From Myrica gale (Eukaryota > Streptophyta > Magnoliopsida > Fagales > Myricaceae), in contig OZ005603.1 in the NCBI GenBank assembly GCA_963930655.1, forward strand, positions 26,364,201 through 26,428,200: DNA of 64,000 nucleotides, in the 5' to 3' direction. Each line of letters begins with the position of its first letter. The first letter of the stretch is position 1. The notes below the pieces were generated by a model that was not told the DNA's origin, did no database searches, and saw only the letters and a list, made by a program, of their open reading frames with translations. The position numbers and the translations under genes were made by a program. Shown here piece by piece: positions 1-17,800 of this stretch.

Positions 1-673
1 ACCATTTCTAACTCTTTCCTCTCAATTATTTCAACCATCTGGGCTGGCTGTGACTGTGAATCATATTTAATCATATTTGCAGGGGGGTAATTATTTACTT
101 ATTCGCACAAAATACTATGATTTTTATTTGGGGCGGAAGCTTCTAATTAGTGGGGGCGTTGGTTGACTGGGGAAAGCTACAGCAACGGATCAGATTGTAC
201 ACTGATATTTTGGGTGACGAGTCATCATGAGATACAGCCATACTGCAGCAATATTTTTTTATCTCCAGGTTGGCCTTTAAATAGGAGGGGAAATTCTTAT
301 TTCTTTCTGTGTCGAAAGAAGGTACGTCCCGTAGTTCTAAATTACGTGTACCTGGTTTATTAAATTCCTGGGCTTTTGGGTTTTCTTGAACGGTCTTTTT
401 CTTGTTCGGAAGCTCACGTATACTTGCTGATCGCTATATATATATATATATATATACAGAGTAACTGGACATTGCAAATAATGCTAGTAACGATCTAATC
501 CAATGCTGATATATATGCTAGTTTTGGTACCGTGAAATAGAATCTGGTAATCCAGATATATATAACTGGGTTCAAATTTCATCTAGACCAACAATTATGA
601 TTAATTAACATCTCGTGTTTGGTCAAATACCCATATTAATTATGACAAAAACAGAGACAGAGAAAGAGGGGTA
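1..673. other. Intergenic, no gene seen
   Basis: AT-rich spacer with a short TA microsatellite near 437-457. Short open frames lack family features or splice context. I see no gene here. Confidence 0.6.
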
Positions 674-973
674 GATAACTTAAGAGGCATTGGGTTTATA
701 AGGTACTTACAAAATATCGCTCTCCGCCTTTTGATTCATTAAATCATTGAAATGTTTTTTCTACAATATTGTTTAAATATTATTTCATGTAACATTTTTA
801 TATCAAGTGTAACATCAAGACAAGGTCGATAACTTAAGAGGCATTGGGTTTACAAGGTACTTACAAAATATCGTTCACCGCCTTTTGATTCATTAAATCG
901 TTAAAATATTTTTTCTACAATATTGTCTAAATATTATTTCATGTAACATTTTTATATCAAGTGTAACATCATG
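674..973. repeat. 154-bp tandem duplication
   Basis: Two nearly identical units lie head to tail: 674-827 and 828-973. Both start with gataacttaagaggcattg and end in the same tatcaagtgtaacatc block. They differ by a few substitutions, so the duplication is recent. No coding content is seen. Confidence 0.85.
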
Positions 974-1667
974 ACATGTACCATTTATTAATTATGATCA
1001 AATCACAATTATTGGTTTTTTAAGACATATGATCTAATTAACAATCAGGACCTCATAACTTCTTGTTATTATCCTTGAATAGTTCTTGATCAGTTCAAGA
1101 TCTTGTTAGAACTTCATCAACATAAACATCCACGGGATGCCTCGGTGTTATTATATATTCAGTCGTGCCAGAAAATAGAGAGTTAAACATTAATATGAAG
1201 TTATTAGAGTCTCATATTGTTAAAATAATATGAGCTATTGTAATCGGGGATTTATAAATAAAACTTCCCTGATAATCTCATCTTTGCACTAGTGACTATA
1301 CACATGTGTTCTATGGGCTAAACCTTCCCAGAGTAAATGTATATCTATGGACTGAATCACTTAAATCTTGTGTCTCTCTTATCTCTCTTAATCTAAATTA
1401 TTTTTTCTTCTATTTTAATTTTAATTTTAATACAGCGTGTAACTTATTTATAATCTACTCAAGTGCAAAAGTGGCAAGAGAATTACGTGTCATTTTGCAT
1501 TGAATCGATTAGAATATTTTTTTGGGTTTAGTAGAAGCTTCCTTTCGCATTGAAGTGCCAGCGTAACACGAGATTGAAAGCAATAAAAACCAGGTAGCTC
1601 CTAGTTGTGAACCCATTTGCTGCAGCCTGCAGGTAGCTGGCTAGCTCCCAAACTCCATATCAGGCCA
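974..1667. other. Intergenic, no gene seen
   Basis: AT-rich spacer between the tandem duplication and the first hAT element. Nothing recognisable as a gene, RNA or element was found. Confidence 0.5.
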
Positions 1668-3525
1668 TAAGGGTGAATAGCAGACTAGTCGGAAGCGGAA
1701 TTTGACATTCCGACATCCGGTCCGCTAACTAGCGGATGGCCAAAAAAGAGTCCGCTTCCGCTTCCGACTCTTAGCGGACTTAGCGGAAGCGGATAGCGGA
1801 ATTCCGCTAAGTCCGCTAAGATGTAATTCACATGCAATTCACAAAATCATCACATATTAAATAAATCTTAAATCAAACTTGAAATAAAGACACAAAATAA
1901 CATACACCTCAATCAAACAAATCAACCATGACAGTCATTCATATAACAATCCATGTTGTTTTCAACTATGAATCAAGAAGCAGATTGATACAAGTGAACT
2001 TCAAAAGGTGAAAGCAACTTGAAGGCAAAAGAACAACAAAAGGTATTTCTCACTCAGCATTCAGCAACATACCATGCACAGCCAGTCTGAGAAACAGATT
2101 TTGCAAAGATCAGATCTGTAAAATCCTACAACAAAAGGTAAAAGAACTTGAAGGTCAGATTGAGTTGAAGGCAGCCATGCACAGCCAGTCTGAGAAACAG
2201 ATTTTGCAACTATTTGAGAGATTGAAGGGGAGGGAAGAAATCTGCAGTAATCTCCAGCAAAAGGTTGCTTTTCACTTGGATGAGTATAGATATTCTGCTT
2301 AACTTTTGATTATTGCTGAATTGGAATTACTTTCTCCTAAAGGTCCAAGAGTTAGAGATCAAGCTTATAGAATGACAGCAGTCAGAATCTGCATCTTTTC
2401 AACTGAAGGTTCGTATATCAAACATAAAAATCTCCAATATCTCAACGGAAAATACTTTTGTGGTGGGAGTTTTTACTTCACTTTATGGTGTTTTAATGTT
2501 ATTTGATATTGTTCATCAAAATATTTCTGAAAAATCTTATGCTGAGGAAACTAGATTTCAAGCCCTAACATGCAGTATCTTTGACCAAATGAGTGGGATC
2601 CTTAAGTACTTCATAATTGAGATAATGCTTGCTAGACAGAGTGATGATTTTAATATAAAACGCTAAAGAGATCAACCACTGTTTTACTCCAAGCAGGTTA
2701 AGGAATTTGACGACAAGCTAAAAGAGCAATTGCAGAAATCAGAATGTCATACTGTCATCCTTCAAGATAAGGTTCTGAAAAAGAAAATTCATGTAGTGGC
2801 ATGCATTCGAATTTCAATATATAAGACAAAGACTACCTATTTTTTCAGTCTAATCTGTCAAGTATTTCTCACTCAGCATTCAGCAACATACCCTTAACTA
2901 AAGATCCGGAAGTTAATGCACAAATCAACCCAACTAAGCCTCAATGTGGTGATTTACTTAGTTTCAAGAGAGAGAGCTCTTACAGAGAGAGAGAAGCGGT
3001 CTTCGTTCGGAGGAAGAGAGAAGCGGTTGTTTTAGCAGTTGGAGAAAGAGAGGGTTCGCGAATTGAAGGAGTGAGGTCTGGCCGCCTGAGGGCTGAGAGT
3101 GAGAACGTCGAACAGAGCGTGAGGGCTGAGGCCTGAGGGAGGGTCGCGAAGGAGAGGGCTTATGGTTTTTGGAATCAAATACCGTGGATCAAAACGGCAC
3201 GTTTTGATCCACGATATTATATTTTTTTTTTCAAAAATGAACACCTAAACGTTTTGATCCACGGTATTATATTTTTTTTTCAAAAAAGAACACCTAAACG
3301 ACGTCTTTCTATTTAAAACGACGTCGTTTTAATATATAATTTAATAAAATAAAAAAATAACCGAAACCGGTTTTCCGCTAAACCGGCAGAAAATTCCGCT
3401 TCCGGGAAAACTCAAAATCCACCACCGGTTCCGGTTCCTAGAAGATACGGACCTCCTCTTCCCGGAACCGGTGCCGGAACAGGAGCCGGAGTTCTGCCGG
3501 AGACCGGACCGGACTTACACCCCTA
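1668..3525. mobile_element. Non-autonomous hAT-like element A with captured exons
   Basis: The element starts taagggtgaat and ends ttacacccctA, short inverted ends of the TAGGGGTG type known in plant hAT elements. The flanks are tcaggcca (1660-1667) and cgaggcca (3526-3533), a 6/8 match expected for an old 8-bp target duplication. The subterminal regions are full of CCGCTTCCG and CCGGT motifs, and a palindrome CCGTGGATCAAAAC sits near 3181-3213. The last ~170 bp is clearly related to the end of the element at 44515-47531, so both belong to one family. No transposase is visible. The middle holds exon-like coiled-coil segments (2138-2771). Confidence 0.75.
2138..2771 (+). pseudogene. Captured coiled-coil gene fragment (kinesin-14-like?)
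   Basis: Three segments, 2138-2263 (42 codons), 2343-2408 (22 codons) and 2697-2771 (25 codons), are each preceded by AG, followed by GT, start and end in phase 0 and end in AAG (Lys). They translate to heptad-like charged repeats beginning VKELE, VQELE and VKEFDDKLKEQ, with SQSEKQILQLFERLKGREE in the first. This resembles the coiled-coil stalk of plant kinesin-14 proteins from memory; the family assignment is a guess. The second segment has an in-frame TGA, so the fragment is not a working gene. A block around 2083 (cacagccagtctgagaaaca) repeats the start of the first exon, suggesting internal rearrangement. It lies wholly inside hAT element A. Confidence 0.5.
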
Positions 3526-3828
3526 CGAGGCCATAATGTAGACGACAAGAAATACTATGGCAGAAGGGACTTTGATGCACTTGACACCCGTAACTCAGTA
3601 CCATGCCCTTTATGATCTCTAAATTTGGCGGGATGTGTGCGGGATGCCCAGCATTCCCCAAGATGTTAGTGCCCGGAGGAAAAGGGCAAAAGTAACAACT
3701 CATGAGTACAAGTCGACTTTTGACTTCACGATAACAAAAACACTTACTCCAAGAGAAACATAAAAACAAACACGGCAGCTGATTTTGAAGTGGGGTCGGT
3801 AGATCTAAAAATATATTATTTACATATG

Positions 3829-3831
<3 letters not shown>

Positions 3832-3881
<50 letters not shown>
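3832..3881. repeat. (AT)n microsatellite
   Basis: About 25 uninterrupted AT units. It produces spurious alternating Ile-Tyr frames on both strands. Confidence 0.95.
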
Positions 3882-3884
<3 letters not shown>

Positions 3885-3968
3885 CTTTCGTTTTCTATCA
3901 TTAATTTAAGGTTAAAATTATCATATATGTATAGTAGGGTGACAGTACGGAAATATTATATATATAGG

Positions 3969-5263
3969 CAGGGCGGCTATAATGTAATTGGTGTTTTATG
4001 CCTAACCACAAAGTCAGGTATTTTATAATAATTTATAAAATAAAGTATTTACAAAATAAATTATTAATAAAAATTTAGTTAAAACATATTTTTTAAAATT
4101 TTTGATATGCAAAATTATTTACCAAAGTTTTATATTCTAAATTTGTTAATATATCATTTTCAATTGATAACATGACTAATCCATTTAATCTTTCTTGGTC
4201 ATAATTGATCTTAAGTAGGATTTTATTAATTTGAGTTTTGAAAAACTTATTTTTCAAAGCAATACGTATTGTCAATAATATTCTATAAGCAATATTTGCA
4301 TTTGGAAAAGAGTTTAATATTTTTATATCGTTTAATGTTTCAATTGGAGTGCAAGTCTCTATTTTTAAAATCTCTTTTAATATTATTAATTCTGAAACAA
4401 ATCTAAACTATCAATATCAACATGATCTTCATGTTTTAAAACATTTTTAAGTACAAGATAATATTTTTTCTAAGTCATCCTCATCCAAAGATTTCAACTT
4501 TTTCAAATTAAATAAAAAAATTAAAAAACACAATACAAATAAAAAGTTTAGAATAATAGCACCGAGACATTAGTGAGGACGAGTGGTCTTAAAAAGTTTT
4601 AAGTAGTTTTTGTACTTAACAACCAATCGAAATATTGTCCGACTTAATTGTGAAATGATTTATAGATTAAGTCTTTTAAAGATATATTTTTATTTGTTAA
4701 TTAATGCATACACTATAAAAATATTAGATGGTATAAATGGCTAGGAATTATTTTTGCTTGTCAAGTAACTCTAAAAAAAATTAATGAATTAGGTGTGAGA
4801 TATTATAGAATTTCTCGAATCAATTGTCAACTAATCTTAAGGACATTTTATATGATATTGATTTTATGAAATTTCTTTTGAATCAATTTGCAATTAATAT
4901 CTTTTAAATAAAGAGGCTTATTGGTTGATCATGTAAGAGACTTTATCAAAATGTGAAGTGTTAATGGTTCATTAAATCAAAGAGATTTAATAGGCTTGAA
5001 TAAAAATTAATTAGCTAGACTTTATAGGATTGATGATGCTTTAATAAAGAAGACTTATAGACAGGTGAAGAGTTAATGATTCATTTTATCAATAAGATTT
5101 AATAGGTATCTTTATAAAATAAAAATTAATTAACTAAAATTATATACAAATAGCTTTAAAGTTAAATTTTTGAGGCCTTATCATTAAATATTTTTTAAAT
5201 ATACTTATTAAAGAAAATTTTTAATTGGGGGCCTTAAGCTACTACTGCCTACAGCCGCCCCTG
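3969..5263 (-). mobile_element. hAT (Tip100-like) remnant with transposase tail
   Basis: The ends are cagggcggct and agccgcccctg, inverted repeats of the CAGGGGCGGA type typical of plant Tip100-like hAT elements. A perfect 8-bp target duplication tatatagg flanks the element (3961-3968 and 5264-5271). On the minus strand 4093-4275 encodes 60 residues with the pattern LNGLVMLSIENDIL and YKTLVNNFA, which matches the end of the hAT C-terminal dimerisation domain (ZMYM1-like transposases). The rest of the transposase is lost, so the copy is dead. The copy reads on the minus strand. Confidence 0.85.
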
Positions 5264-5270
5264 TATATAG

Positions 5271-5668
5271 GGAAAAATATATTTTTCACCTACAGACTAC
5301 CATAGGTCTTGCACTTTACACCATAAACTAGAAATTTGTATACATTATACTCTATAACTACCAATCTACTTTGCATTCTTTGTCAAATTTTTAGACTAAA
5401 ATGATGATAATGTCCGTGACCCATTTTATATATATTGAAGATATTGTTGTCAATTCATTAAATTCTTGAGAGTATTATTGTCGGACGGAGGCTGCAAAGT
5501 GTCCAATATTAATAGTTGGAGGGTGCAAAATGTCTAAAAATTTGAGAGTTTCCCAAAGTGTCTAGCTAAGATTGATAGTTAGATGATGCAATGTCTCAAA
5601 AGTAGTAGTTTTGGGTGCAAAGTGCAAAATCTATGATAATTTATTGGTGAAAAGTGTATTTGATATAT
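5271..5668. mobile_element. Degenerate foldback MITE
   Basis: The left arm (ttttcacctacagactacc, ...cttgcactttacacc) is the diverged reverse complement of the right arm (gggtgcaaagtgcaaaatct, ...ttggtgaaaagtg). The arrangement matches the other long-arm MITEs in this window (43132, 47720, 54293). I could not define its ends or a target duplication firmly; it abuts the right target duplication of the hAT element. Confidence 0.55.
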
Positions 5669-7680
5669 ATAAACCATCTACAAATAACATTATATATTTT
5701 TTTAAAAAATATACCCCACAATAATGTAGATATGTTCACCATTCAACTCTTTGTCAAGTTTTGCATTTAAATAGATTACGAAATAACTACTTGACTAACT
5801 AAGATTAATTAATGTGATGAAACCTACAAAAAAGGACAACCCCACTAACTTAATGATTTAAAAGAATTATCATTTGATTAAAAACTTTGAAAGTTGGCTT
5901 GATTTGATACATTATCAAAATCGACAATAGAGATCTAGATGAGAGGTGGTTATATTGTATTTTATCCTTTATTTAAAAATTATTTATCTTTATTACCTAA
6001 AATAATATAAAGATTTATTTAGCATTCAAGTTTTGTCTATTAGTTCAGTCCAAATATCATTCTATAACCCAATTGTCGGATTAAACAATTAAATATCAAC
6101 TAAACAATGAAGCACTTGAAGAAAAGAACAACCCTACTAATTCAACCCACTAATTATTATCATGGCTAAGAGAAGTGTGATCGACAACCTTGAAAATTTT
6201 AACATATATAATATCAAACGTGTGGTATAGACAATTTGTGCGGCAATGCAGAATGCAGGGGATATGCTCGCGGCCAAGAGGGTTTTCCCCAACATTTAAA
6301 AACAATCAATTCAGCCGTACCATTATTGCTCCTCGAGGATATATATTAGTTTGGCGTTCAAAACCCATATAATTGGTAGCTTCAAATGTGGCATAATCCA
6401 AACCCCACAAAATGATTGACAATTATTTATACTCCTTGTGAAGATATTTTCCCTTCTGTACTTGCTATCTAACAAGGATGTCAATAATGCTGGGTTTTTT
6501 TTTGGCAAACTTCTACGCACTCGATCAAAAGCAAATTACACTTCTTCCAGCAATGACTTCCAGGTGGTGCAGTCACCCCATTTTACTTGTCCCTATCAAA
6601 ATAAAGTCACATCTAAGTAATTGGGTCGGTGCCCGGTGGGATTCTTCGTCACCTAAAAACAGTAAAAGAAAAAAGATTGAACCATATCATAATTCTAGTG
6701 TTCATAGAAGAATTGTTCTCTAATTCTGATGGGTTGGTTCAGTGATTAAGGTTTGAGTTTTAGTGGTATGTTTCCTCTAAAGTCTCAAATTCAAATATTA
6801 TTGATGCTTCTAATGTTTTGGGGTCACCTTAAGAGCCTTTAACCTGATAATTACTCAGTTTATATGGGACAAAAGAACTGTACAGATCTTAAGATTAGTC
6901 GTGATGCGTGTAAGCTAGATCGAACACAAGAAGAAAAAATACCCCTTGGTCCCTTGTGATTAGCATGTAATCAGACATGAATAATCTGCTTTAGCTAATT
7001 ATAAACCAGGAAAGCAAAGATGGTCCGCCACGTGATTTACTCGGATTCTTGTGCAGATTCAATGACCCAACCTAGATGAAGTTTGCAAAATCCAGCCACA
7101 AAGCCCTCCCATGATGAGTAGGATATTCATAACTAAAATCACGAAACGTAGCTGGATAGGTTCAACGTTTGGACGCCACGAAATATATTAATAATCTTGA
7201 GGTCGAGACACTTCCATGCAGTGTGGATTTTATCGTGTTCGGCTTCAATCCCTTTTGTCCGACAAGACCTTTGTGGAATATTACGGCACACCACACATCT
7301 GCTTGCTTCCAGCATTGAAACCTCACTCGCGACGGTCCACGCGACTCCAAATGGCTGCACCCACCACTTGTTTTAAGTCACCTCAAATATGAGGCTCTCA
7401 AACATGTAAATTATGTGATCCAAAAGCAGCAAAAGAGCATGTGGGCAGCGTTCTTCCTGTTTTAAAGGAGAAAACGAATCTAAGACAACATAAGAATTAG
7501 GTATCCCGGATCCCTTCACAAAGACGCTGGAAAAGGAGCTCCCACTCGTGCATTCACAATAAAATAAGAGAGTCACCATCCATATCATTTCTCATAGGCC
7601 GCAAGTGACTAATGGGCATTCACCAACTATTTTAGAAAGAAAACGCCGAGGAAGGAGACCCTATACATGCATAACTAACT
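5669..7680. other. Intergenic, no gene seen
   Basis: AT-rich spacer downstream of the FTSH gene. A SINE-like stretch is listed separately at 6725-6900. A segment near 7493-7550 (cccttcacaaagacgctgga and flanks) recurs at 14485-14540 beside the truncated FTSH copy. No gene was recognised. Confidence 0.5.
6725..6900 (+). repeat. Possible tRNA-derived SINE remnant
   Basis: A segment reading ggttggttcagtgattaagg resembles an RNA polymerase III A box, and tctcaaattcaaat about 50 bp later resembles a degenerate B box. Their order and spacing fit plant SINEs. There is no clear 3' tail or flanking duplication, so this is tentative. Confidence 0.3.
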
Positions 7681-7838
7681 GAGATATGATTGAAGTTCTT
7701 CTGAGAAAATTCTGATGGCTCAGGATTCATTTTAGAAGTGGGTCCTACACACTCAGAGATCCTGAGCCGTCAGATTAATCCTCAGAAGAACCTGAAAAGA
7801 ACCCAAGAAGAACCTCAATCATTTCTCTGACTATATTC
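7681..7838. repeat. Small foldback repeat (MITE-like hairpin)
   Basis: The left arm gattgaagttcttctgag with tctgatggctcaggat pairs with the right arm atcctgagccgtcagattaa with ctcagaagaacctg and ...cctcaatcat. The right arm carries a partial repeat of the gaagaacct motif. It lies just beyond the 3' end of the FTSH coding region, so it could be within its 3' UTR. Confidence 0.55.
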
Positions 7839-8016
7839 ATGCATAGGACGGAAATTTAAACCATTTAAAAAGAGCATTTTGGAAGAACAAAGATATCTTA
7901 ATTCCATGTAAGAAGAATTTTGTCTACAAGTTAGCTCGAATACGGAAGGTAAGCTAATTAGAAAAATGAACTTTTGAATAAAATCTTTTTTATACAACCA
8001 TCAACCTCTCAGAAGG

Positions 8017-13706
<5,690 letters not shown>

Positions 13707-14267
13707 TGTATAGATGATCGTGACATGAATTGGTTGATGCAGATGAGAAAAGGCATATAGGAACCCGCTTGGCAGCAGAGAAAGTTTCTGACCAACGCTA
13801 TGTTGCAGATATTGAGATACAAAATGGAACGAACTTACACAGAATTGGTACGAGGGAGCTGAAACGGTGAAAAAGGAGCCTGATTTATGAACCGAAAATG
13901 GAGACCGCCTTGCTTTCAGCCATATTACGCACTACCCTTACAATATAAGATAGAGGTAATTGGGGGCTGGGTTAGTTTCGTCCTTTTATGAATCTATCTG
14001 ATGTGGGTTTGCTGGTCACAAATCGATATGGTACTATATGGGCCAGGGGAATAGAAATTCCTTTTGAGGGGCTTTCAATGCCTTCTTATTAGTTTCCTCA
14101 GTGAGGCCCATTTTCCTTTGAACGTTCACGCCAGTAAATACCGTTTATTCCCTGTCACATCCTCTTTTCAATTAAAGCGGCAAACTAACAATAAAAACGA
14201 ATAAATACCAATTTCATCCATTTTATTTACTTATTTATTTAAATTTAAAAATTCATCAATTCAGTGT

Positions 14268-14481
14268 GATTTAAGGTGTTTCGGGGTGGAATTGGGGTGA
14301 AAATTTCCACCCTCAACATTTACACAATTATAAAATAATATCTCTCATAATCAAACTATAAAATAATATTATAATATTCAATTAAATTTCCTCTCGCTTT
14401 GTTTTTTCATCAAATTCCATTAAATATCTTTACTTTTTCACAAATCTCAATACCCCAATATTTTTACATTCAAACGCCCCC
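14268..14481. mobile_element. Tourist/PIF-like MITE remnant
   Basis: The left end ggtgtttcggggtgg and the right end acattcaaacgccccc are diverged inverted repeats of the GGGNNTGTTTG type of PIF/Harbinger MITEs, with internal ggggtgaaaat... pairing to ...caataccccaat. It lies between the two FTSH copies. The target duplication is not clear. Confidence 0.45.
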
Positions 14482-14937
14482 AAAATCCATCCCGGATCCC
14501 CTTCACAAAGACGCTGGAAAAGGAGTCCCACAAGTGAGACCCTGTACAAATTCAATGTCAAACTCAAGATGCTAGAGGCCGGCACGCCAGAGGACTCAAG
14601 ATGCAAGACTATAAAGTTATTTATCTTCATCCAATAAACAATATGACAATATTCAAGACCATTGCATGGCTGGAATAGAAAAGTACATCATTGGAGACTC
14701 GAACACCAAAATTATGGATAATACGGAGAGCAATATCATTATACTGAGATAAGAGTAGTGCAATAATATCTTGTTAGCATGATGAGTCCTAAGGATGGAT
14801 GGAAGCATCACTATTCCAGATGTTACGTAATGCAAAAGATTCCAATTATGGTCAGTCACCAAACAGTGACTTAAGAGCACTTGCATATCTACTTGCAACA
14901 AATAAAGCAAGTGCTGAAATCGCAATGAAATTAGGAC

Positions 14938-16372
14938 CTCCTTGTATTCGCAATAACCAACAAGAAGTGATACCAAGATAAAGGGAGCGAAGAGTGAGCG
15001 ACCCATGAAACTCAGAATCTGCCTCCCCCAACCCTCCTGGGAATTCCCTTGCTCACCAGAACTCGAGTCCCCTGGAACAGTTCAAACAAAATAATGAACA
15101 TAATAGAACTACAATGAAATTGTAGAATAATTAAAAGAAACAAATGAAAGGACAAGAACCAAATAGGAAACATGAAAAGAACTCTGAAAACACAGCTTTA
15201 GCTCAAGTTAATGACTAGTATGAGGCCATACACTAATTGTCACTCATAAGATCATAGTTAGCTACCACCATCATCTATAGGATATCACAAACTGCCAGCT
15301 TAAGTTTGCCACAGCAAATAGGAGGAACTACAGGAGATTGAGTTCTCACAGGAGGTTGATCCAGAGGTGGTTCTGAAACAGATGTTGTCATGATCTGTTT
15401 GGAAGGTAGGAAAACAGAGTAGAGAAAAAAATTCGTAGAGATTTGCTGAAACTAGAAACTTTGCTCTGATACCATATCAGATTTGATGAGGGAATCTGTG
15501 TGTATTGTACCTTTGCAATAATGAATACAGAGTCTATATATAGACTAGTTTATGAGCTCTGTAACAAGACTAACAGAAACTGAACTAACTTAACAGACTT
15601 AGAAGTAACTTAACAGTCTCTATTTTAACTATCTAATAACCCAAAAATCACTCATACATACTGGAGTACTATGGTGAAAGAAGGAAATAGATTGCCAATA
15701 TTTATACAGAACAAAGCCGCCTGAATTACAGGACTCCATATAATATTAGCCTCCACCATAATCCGTATGTCAAAAAGAAAGAAAGAAAGAAAGAAAGGCA
15801 CCATACCTTTTGACCCAGATTTATTTTCATTCGCTTTCGGAATTTCCTTCTTGTCATTTGGATAGTAATTCTCATTTTCTACGTTAACAAAGTAAACAAA
15901 TAAACATAAATATAAGTGTAAGCATTTTTCAAAAATAATTAAAAAAGACAAAAATTGAAAATTGAAAAACGGTTATTATTTACTTACTTTTCGTATTGGG
16001 AGCCTTGCTCAAGAAAAAGCCACGTACCCTAGGGTTTGAGAGGACGAAATTGAAATTCGACAAGTATGAACTCGAAAGAAGCTGCTTCCCAGTTCCAACG
16101 GATGTGCAGACATAACCCCTCACAAGCCCTAACCCGCCATCGACGTGTGAAATGGTCACATTGCTGGTTGCGGGCAAGAGCGATTCATTTGGTAACAAGT
16201 TCCTCTGACTGAAAATTACATTCTAACAGCCAAAGAATGAAAAATATATAGATTAATCAGCTGAAAAATGTATAAAGACTTTGTTTAACAACAAAGAGGA
16301 AGGAGATGTTACTCTCTGGAATGAGGAGCGAGCCGAGCAATACAGAGAGCGTCCGATTCCTGAGAAAATCAT
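14938..16372 (-). pseudogene. Truncated FTSH3/10 copy (exons 1-4 only)
   Basis: Exons 16313-16372, 15988-16222, 15807-15878 and 14938-15071 correspond to exons 1-4 of the intact gene. They remain open for 167 codons with conserved splice sites; exon 2 has one extra codon. The presequence is kept (MIFSGIGRSLYCS). The membrane segment has diverged: SIGPLLFVAYIFSSLFGG of the intact gene reads FMGRSLFAPFILVSLLVG here. The AAA and protease domains are absent. If intron 4 is not spliced, the frame continues to a stop at 14653, adding 94 residues. I treat it as a pseudogene, but a short transcript or protein cannot be excluded because the promoter was copied too. Confidence 0.85.
15318..15643 (-). 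mobile_element. Copia retrotransposon 5' fragment
   Basis: Copy 2 of the FTSH duplication has ~330 bp absent from copy 1 here. On the minus strand the order is a short LTR-like stretch, then tggtatcagagc (the initiator-Met tRNA primer site of many plant Copia elements), a leader, then ATG and a gag-like start MTTSVSEPPLDQPP. The element is cut off after about 25 gag codons. It therefore inserted, or was copied in, after the duplication. Confidence 0.75.
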
Positions 16373-16826
16373 TGTATAGATTATCGTGACATGAATGGGT
16401 AGATGCCGGTAGAAAAGGAATATAGGAACCCGCTTGGCAGCAGATAAAGTTTCTGACCAACGCTACGTTGCAGATATTGAGGTACAAGAAGAAGAAAAAA
16501 GAAAAAAAAGAGAGGTACGAAATGCATTGAGCTTACACAGAATTGTTGTGAGGAGGCTGAAACGGGCAAAAAGGAGCTTGCTTATGAACCGAAATTGGAG
16601 ATCACCGCCTTGCTATCATCCATATTACGGAACTACCCTTCCAATTGAAGATAAGAGTAAATTGTGGCTGGGTTAGTTTCGTCCTGCGAATCTATCTGTT
16701 GCCGGTTTGCTTGTCACAAATCGAATATGGTAGTAAATGGGCCAGGGGAATAGAAATTGCTTTGAGGGGCCTTTGGGCCCCTTCTTATTAAGTTTCCTCG
16801 TTGAGGCCCATTATCCTTTGAAGAAT

Positions 16827-17800
16827 CGCGCTAAACAAGCTAATTTTAAGAGATTATTAATCTTCTACACTTTTTGAGAGAAGAACATAAGTTCGAATAT
16901 GGTTGTATTTATAGCTCTGTTTCCGAAGTCTTAAAATTTTGGGTATTGGAGTTTATGAAAAAATAAAGAGAGATAATATGAATGATTTTTTTTTATATTT
17001 TTTATAGTGAAAATTGATAATTTGAGGGAGAGAAAAATAATATATTATAGTTATTATATTAAGCCAAAATTTTGGGGTGGCACAAAAACACTACCGATCA
17101 TAAAGTAGTTTTTTGAATAAATAGTTTTGTTAAAACAGTAGATTGGTTTCCCAAAGAAACTTTTGAGTTCGGGTAGAGGGTGTTTGTGTTTGTGGTGTTC
17201 CTCATATTTATGGGTAAAATCAATTAAATGTCCATCATACGCTATTATTTGTCTAATTTCATCCCTTTTTTTAAAAAATTGTCCCCCTAATTTGATTTAG
17301 GTGTGAACTCATGACCCAAATTCCCTTCTAAGACAAAATTAAAAAATTAAAAAATTAAAAAAATAATCCCTAAACTTATATCAAAATGTTAAAAGAGATC
17401 AAAACTATCAAAATCGTCACATTTAGCCCCAAAACTATAAAAATGACTCAATATTCATCCTATCAGAAAAATTCGAAGGTTAAAATATATAGAAAATAGG
17501 CAATGTGGCACAATATTGATGATCGAATCTTACAATAAGGCGTACTTTGATGAATATTGATAGTTTTGAGACTAAATATGACGATTAACGGTCGGATCTT
17601 TTAATAAGGCAAGAAATCATCCTGCATGAACAACCATGAAACTTCCATAACGTTGGCGTGATTCGGTTTGAGCAACGGATCCTGACGTGATACATATTCG
17701 TAATGAAAATAGAGTGAAAACATGAGTTGGCTTTTACAGTATCTATAGAATGTGCACTGTGAACTATTTGCTTCAAAAAGATAGTTGTAAGAATGAAAGT
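16827..17800. other. Intergenic with MITE relics
   Basis: AT-rich spacer. The segment near 16930-17070 (gggtattggagtttatgaaa and ...ccaaaattttggggtgg) resembles the interior of the Tourist-like MITE at 18372-18570 and is probably an old relic of the same family. No gene seen. Confidence 0.45.

Larger units (their letters stand above)
14597..16826. repeat. Segmental duplication, copy 2 (truncated FTSH)
   Basis: Direct tandem copy of 12070-14120. Its left edge falls inside intron 4. Immediately left of it, 14485-14540 matches the region 3' of the intact gene (7493-7550). The simplest reading is that the whole gene was duplicated and exons 5-8 were later deleted from this copy. It is about 180 bp longer than copy 1, mainly because of a Copia fragment at 15318-15643. 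Confidence 0.85.

Noticed and set aside
3515-3901. 128-codon minus frame with an Ile-Tyr run
   Set aside because: It is created by the (AT)n microsatellite and crosses the hAT element boundary.
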